DNA of 64,000 nt, taken from contig NZ_CP154796.1 in the NCBI RefSeq assembly GCF_039566955.1, positions 4,898,001 through 4,962,000 of the forward strand. The letters are read 5' to 3'. Source of the stretch: Micromonospora sp. DSM 45708 (GTDB lineage: Bacteria > Actinomycetota > Actinomycetes > Mycobacteriales > Micromonosporaceae). Below the pieces are notes generated by a model, which did no database searches, was not told the origin of the DNA, and saw only the letters and a list, made by a program, of their open reading frames with translations. A program made the position numbers and the translations under genes. Below are positions 61,031 through 64,000 of the stretch, in pieces; positions within the stretch are counted from its first letter, which is position 1; the number at the start of each line of letters is the position of its first letter.

Positions 61031-63705
61031 ACCCCGGCCGGCTCGCCGCGGCCCGTGGGTCGTGGCGCACCGCGCTGCGGATCGCCCGCCGGGAGGCCCG
61101 CCGCTCCCGCCGCCGGACCCTGCTGGTGCTGGTGATGATCGCGCTGCCGGTGCTGGGGCTCAGCTTCGCCGCGGCGAGCTACGACATGTCCGAGCTGACC
61201 CGCTCGGAACGGCTCGACCGCCGGCTCGGCGCGGCCGACGCGGAGCTGCGCTGGACGAACCTGGCCCCGGTGACGCAGGACAGGTGGGGCGACAACTCCT
61301 GGCCGGTCGAGGGCGACCCGGTGCCCCGGACCCGCCCGGTCACCGCCGACGAACTGCGGGCGCTCCTGCCCGCCGGCAGCCGGGTCATCCGGGTCCGGCG
61401 GTGGATGCCGTTCGAGACGCCGCTCGGCCGCCGGGCGGTGTCGTTCGAGGCGCGCGCGCTCGACCTGACCGACCCGCTCACCCGTCCGCTGGCCAGGCTC
61501 CGGGAGGGCCGGGTGCCGGTCCGCCCGGACGAGATCGCGGTCAGTCCGGCCGCGCAGCGCCGGCTGGACACCCGCCTCGGAGCGCCGGTGCGCACCACCG
61601 ACGGCACGCCGTACCGGGTGGTCGGGGTGGTCGAGTTCCCGGACAACCTGGGTGAGGTGGTGACGCTGTCCGGCGTCGCTCCGGACGGGCCGCCCACCGA
61701 CGAGAGCTGGCTGGTGGACCTGCCCGGCTCGATGGACGCGGCGCTGGCCGACCGGCTGAACGCGCGCGGCATCCAGGTGTCCGCCCGGTTCCCGCTGCCC
61801 GGTCGGCAGGAGTTCGACAACGGCACGCAGTTGCCGGACGCCGAGGAGGCCGGCGTCTCGGTGCTGGTCGGTGGCCTGGGTCTGCTGGAGGTGGTGCTGC
61901 TGGTCGGGCCGGCGTTCGCGGTCGGCGTACGCCGCCGGCGGCGGGACCTCGCGCTGGTCGCGGTGGCCGGCGGGGACGCCGCCCACCTGCGCCGGATCGT
62001 GCTCGCTGACGGGGTGGTGCTCGGCGCCGGCGGGGCCGCCCTCGGGCTGCTGCTCGGCGTCGGGACCGCGTTCGCCGGCCGGCCGCTGGTCGAGCAGTAC
62101 CTGATCCACGAGCGCTTCGGCGCGTACCGCGTCTTTCCCAGCGCGCTCGCCGCGATCGCCGCGGTCGCGGTGCTGGCCGGCGTGCTGGCGGCGCTCGCGC
62201 CGGCCTGGTCCGCGGCCCGGCAGGACGTGGTGGCCGGCCTGGCCGGCCGGCGCGAGGCGCCCCGGCCACGCCGCCGCTGGTTGCTGCTCGGCGTGCTGCT
62301 CACCGTGGTCGGCACCGCCCTGGCCGCGTTCGCCGCCACCCGGACCTCGCCGACCGGGGTGCTGGCCGGGGTCACCCTCGGTGAGCTGGGGCTGGTCTTC
62401 TGCACCCCGACGCTGGTCGGGCTGCTGGCCCGGGCCGGCCGGCTGCTGCCGCTGACCCCCCGGCTCGCGTTGCGCGACGCCAGCCGCAACCGGTCGTCGG
62501 CCGCGCCGGCCATCTCGGCCGTGATGGCGGCGGTCGCCGGCAGCGTCGCGCTCGGCGTCTACGTGGCCAGCGACGACGCCCGGCAGCGGGCGCTGTGGCA
62601 ACCCGGCCTGCCGCCGGGGCACGCGCTGGTCCAGTTCGCCGACCCGGAGGGAAACCCGCGGCCGACGCTCGGAGCGGTCGCCGAACGGGTCCGGGCCGTG
62701 CTGCCCGACGCCGACGTGGCGGGCCTCGCCCTTCCCGAGTGCGCCCGTCCGGCCGCCCCGGACGACTACTGCCTCGCCCTGGCGGTGCGCCCGCCCGGGG
62801 AGCGCTGCGAGTACGAGCCGTTCGAGTCGGCTCCCGCCTCGGCCCGCGACGACCCCCGCTGCCGACAGCCGTTCCGGGAACCGAACGACATCTCGCTGCC
62901 GGCCATCGTGGACGACGGCGACGCGCTGGCCGCGCTCACCGGCGCGCCGGCCGACGAGGTGGCCGCCGCGCGCCGGACGCTCGCCGCGGGCGGCGTGGTG
63001 GTCACCGACCCCCGGCAGGTGGCGGACGGGCGGGTCCGGGTCGAGGTCACCCACAGCTCCGGTGCCCCGACGGACACCCGCCTGCTGCCCGGGTACACGC
63101 TGCGCGGCGGCCTTCCGGTGGACCGGCTGGTCCTCTCCCCCGCCGCCGCGCGGGCGCTCGGCCTGGTGGCCGCGCCGTTGGGCTACCTGGTGGACACCGC
63201 CGACCCACCCACCGACGGGCAGCGCGAGCGGCTGACCGACGAGCTGTCCGAGGTGGCGTCGGCGTCCCTTCAGGTGTCGACCGCCGACCCACCGAGCGAC
63301 CAGCGTCCCCTGCTGCTCCTGCTGGCCGCCGCCTCCGGGGTGATCACGCTGGGCGCCGCCGCGGTCGCCACCGGTCTGGCCGCCGCCGAGGGCCGCCGGG
63401 ACCTGTCCACGCTCGCGGCGGTCGGCGCCGACCCGCGGGTACGCCGGGTGCTGTCGCTCTGCCAGGCCGGCGTGATCGCGGTGCTCGGCTCGGCGCTGGG
63501 CATCCTGGCCGGGCTCGGTTCCGCCGCCGTCGTGCTGGCCTCGCTGAACCAGCGGTACGCGCAGTCCTGGCCGGTGCAGCCGCCGTACCCGTTGACCGTG
63601 CCCGGCCTCACCATGGCCGTGCTGGTGGTGGTGCCGCTGGTGGCGATGCTCGGCGCGGCCCTGCTCACCCGCTCCCGCCTGCCCGTCGAACGCCGCCTCG
63701 ACTGA
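61027..63705 (+). CDS. ABC transporter permease with two FtsX domains
   Basis: 892 residues from GTG 61027. N-terminal membrane helix (LLVLVMIALPVLGLSFAAASY), extracellular domain (to about 270), three helices with the FtsX domain (VGVRRRRRDLALVAVAGGDAAHLRR), a further helix pair, a second extracellular domain (about 530-755) and a last FtsX domain (AAAEGRRDLSTLAAVGADPRVRR). This duplicated architecture is typical of actinobacterial MacB-like exporters. Cys residues cluster in the second extracellular domain (ECARPAAPDDYC, GERCEYEP). Substrate unknown; peptide or antibiotic export is plausible. Confidence 0.93.
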   Translation: MNPGRLAAARGSWRTALRIARREARRSRRRTLLVLVMIALPVLGLSFAAASYDMSELTRSERLDRRLGAADAELRWTNLAPVTQDRWGDNSWPVEGDPVPRTRPVTADELRALLPAGSRVIRVRRWMPFETPLGRRAVSFEARALDLTDPLTRPLARLREGRVPVRPDEIAVSPAAQRRLDTRLGAPVRTTDGTPYRVVGVVEFPDNLGEVVTLSGVAPDGPPTDESWLVDLPGSMDAALADRLNARGIQVSARFPLPGRQEFDNGTQLPDAEEAGVSVLVGGLGLLEVVLLVGPAFAVGVRRRRRDLALVAVAGGDAAHLRRIVLADGVVLGAGGAALGLLLGVGTAFAGRPLVEQYLIHERFGAYRVFPSALAAIAAVAVLAGVLAALAPAWSAARQDVVAGLAGRREAPRPRRRWLLLGVLLTVVGTALAAFAATRTSPTGVLAGVTLGELGLVFCTPTLVGLLARAGRLLPLTPRLALRDASRNRSSAAPAISAVMAAVAGSVALGVYVASDDARQRALWQPGLPPGHALVQFADPEGNPRPTLGAVAERVRAVLPDADVAGLALPECARPAAPDDYCLALAVRPPGERCEYEPFESAPASARDDPRCRQPFREPNDISLPAIVDDGDALAALTGAPADEVAAARRTLAAGGVVVTDPRQVADGRVRVEVTHSSGAPTDTRLLPGYTLRGGLPVDRLVLSPAAARALGLVAAPLGYLVDTADPPTDGQRERLTDELSEVASASLQVSTADPPSDQRPLLLLLAAASGVITLGAAAVATGLAAAEGRRDLSTLAAVGADPRVRRVLSLCQAGVIAVLGSALGILAGLGSAAVVLASLNQRYAQSWPVQPPYPLTVPGLTMAVLVVVPLVAMLGAALLTRSRLPVERRLD

Positions 63706-63766
63706 CCGCCCCCACCGGCGGTCTTCAGGGGGTGACGGGACGCGGTGGGCGCGGCACACTTGGCGG

Positions 63767-64000
63767 GTGTCCGCCCTGGGATCCCTCGCCCGCCACCTCG
63801 GTCACCAGCGGTGGTTCGCCGCCACCATGCGCGTGCTCGTCCCCGCCGACCGGCTGGTCGGCCGGCTGACGAAGGGGCGGGTGGTCGCGTTCGGGCTGGT
63901 GCCCACGTTGGTGCTGACGTCCACCGGCCGCCGCTCCGGCAGGCCCCGCAGCAACCCCCTGCTCTACGTCCCCGACGGTGACGCCTACGTGGTGATCGGC
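63767..64000 (+). CDS. Deazaflavin (F420)-dependent nitroreductase-family protein, 5' part
   Basis: The first 78 codons are in the window, from GTG 63767; the gene continues past the right edge. Residues 46-75 read PTLVLTSTGRRSGRPRSNPL then LYVPDGDAYVVIG, which is the DDN/Rv3547-type F420H2-dependent reductase pattern (LTTxGRxSGxxRxxPL). The first 35 residues contain a helix that often contacts the membrane in this family. It stands alone after the ABC operon. Confidence 0.88.
   Translation, partial: MSALGSLARHLGHQRWFAATMRVLVPADRLVGRLTKGRVVAFGLVPTLVLTSTGRRSGRPRSNPLLYVPDGDAYVVIG

Overview
The window is about 64 kb of chromosomal DNA from a high-GC actinomycete, most likely a member of the Micromonosporaceae (Micromonospora-like). 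Coding regions show strong G/C third-position bias, and GTG starts and 4-bp stop/start overlaps are common. The housekeeping order (clgR-pspA-pspM, pgsA, ftsK, RNase J, dapA, thyX, dapB, M16 peptidase, pnp, rpsO, ribF, truB, nrnA, rbfA, infB, ylxR, nusA, rimP) matches the conserved order known from Mycobacterium and other Actinobacteria. The assignment rests on gene content and composition, not on a search.

Left part (1-15.8 kb): the last codons of an Fpg/Nei-type DNA glycosylase; a large multicopper-oxidase-like protein with three fibronectin III domains whose copper ligands look largely lost; the envelope-stress operon clgR-pspA-pspM with cinA, pgsA and rimO upstream; an ornithine-cyclodeaminase-like enzyme; an SMR exporter preceded by a well-matching guanidine-III (ykkC-III) riboswitch; ftsK; and a translationally coupled pair of YbjN-domain proteins.

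Most notable region (15.8-18.2 kb): a compact RiPP-like cassette. It has a 54-residue peptide with the exact lasso leader spacing YxxPxLxxxGxxxxxT and a predicted 17-residue core with Asp at position 8, an asparagine-synthetase-type cyclase homologue without the glutaminase half, and, on the opposite strand and abutting it stop to stop, an HPr-kinase-like P-loop protein. No RRE protein, leader peptidase or transporter is seen nearby. Next to it lies a large secreted FnIII/Ig-fold protein.

Middle part (21-36 kb): RNase J, dapA, thyX, a DUF2752 membrane protein, an AlkX/YcaQ-type DNA glycosylase, two GNAT acetyltransferases, a GT87 mannosyltransferase-like protein, then a sugar-uptake locus (two ABC permeases, lipoprotein binding protein, LacI regulator) divergent from a debranching-type glycosidase, with a LacI-like operator between them. 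No sugar ATPase gene is present, so a shared ATPase elsewhere is implied.

Right part (36-64 kb): lysine and RNA-metabolism housekeeping genes (dapB, M16 peptidase, pnp with a structured leader resembling the Actino-pnp motif, rpsO, ribF, truB); three related membrane proteins of unknown function; a MATE exporter; several small genes; nrnA-rbfA; the infB-ylxR-nusA-rimP transcription/translation operon; a Tat lipoprotein and ferritin-like (DUF4439) pair whose second gene starts in a duplicated 57-bp repeat; and a PadR-ABC-FtsX exporter operon. The edge cuts a deazaflavin-dependent (DDN-type) oxidoreductase.

Intergenic repeats stand out. Structured pairs of inverted repeats (TGATCATGAAGT and TGATCAAGGAGTT families) follow two forward genes, one copy directly abutting a truncated AraC-type gene. 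A second family (AAGGGGCCCCTTGTTAAC) lies between rimO and its neighbour and between the sugar-binding protein and its permease. No tRNA, rRNA, CRISPR array, insertion sequence or prophage was recognised.
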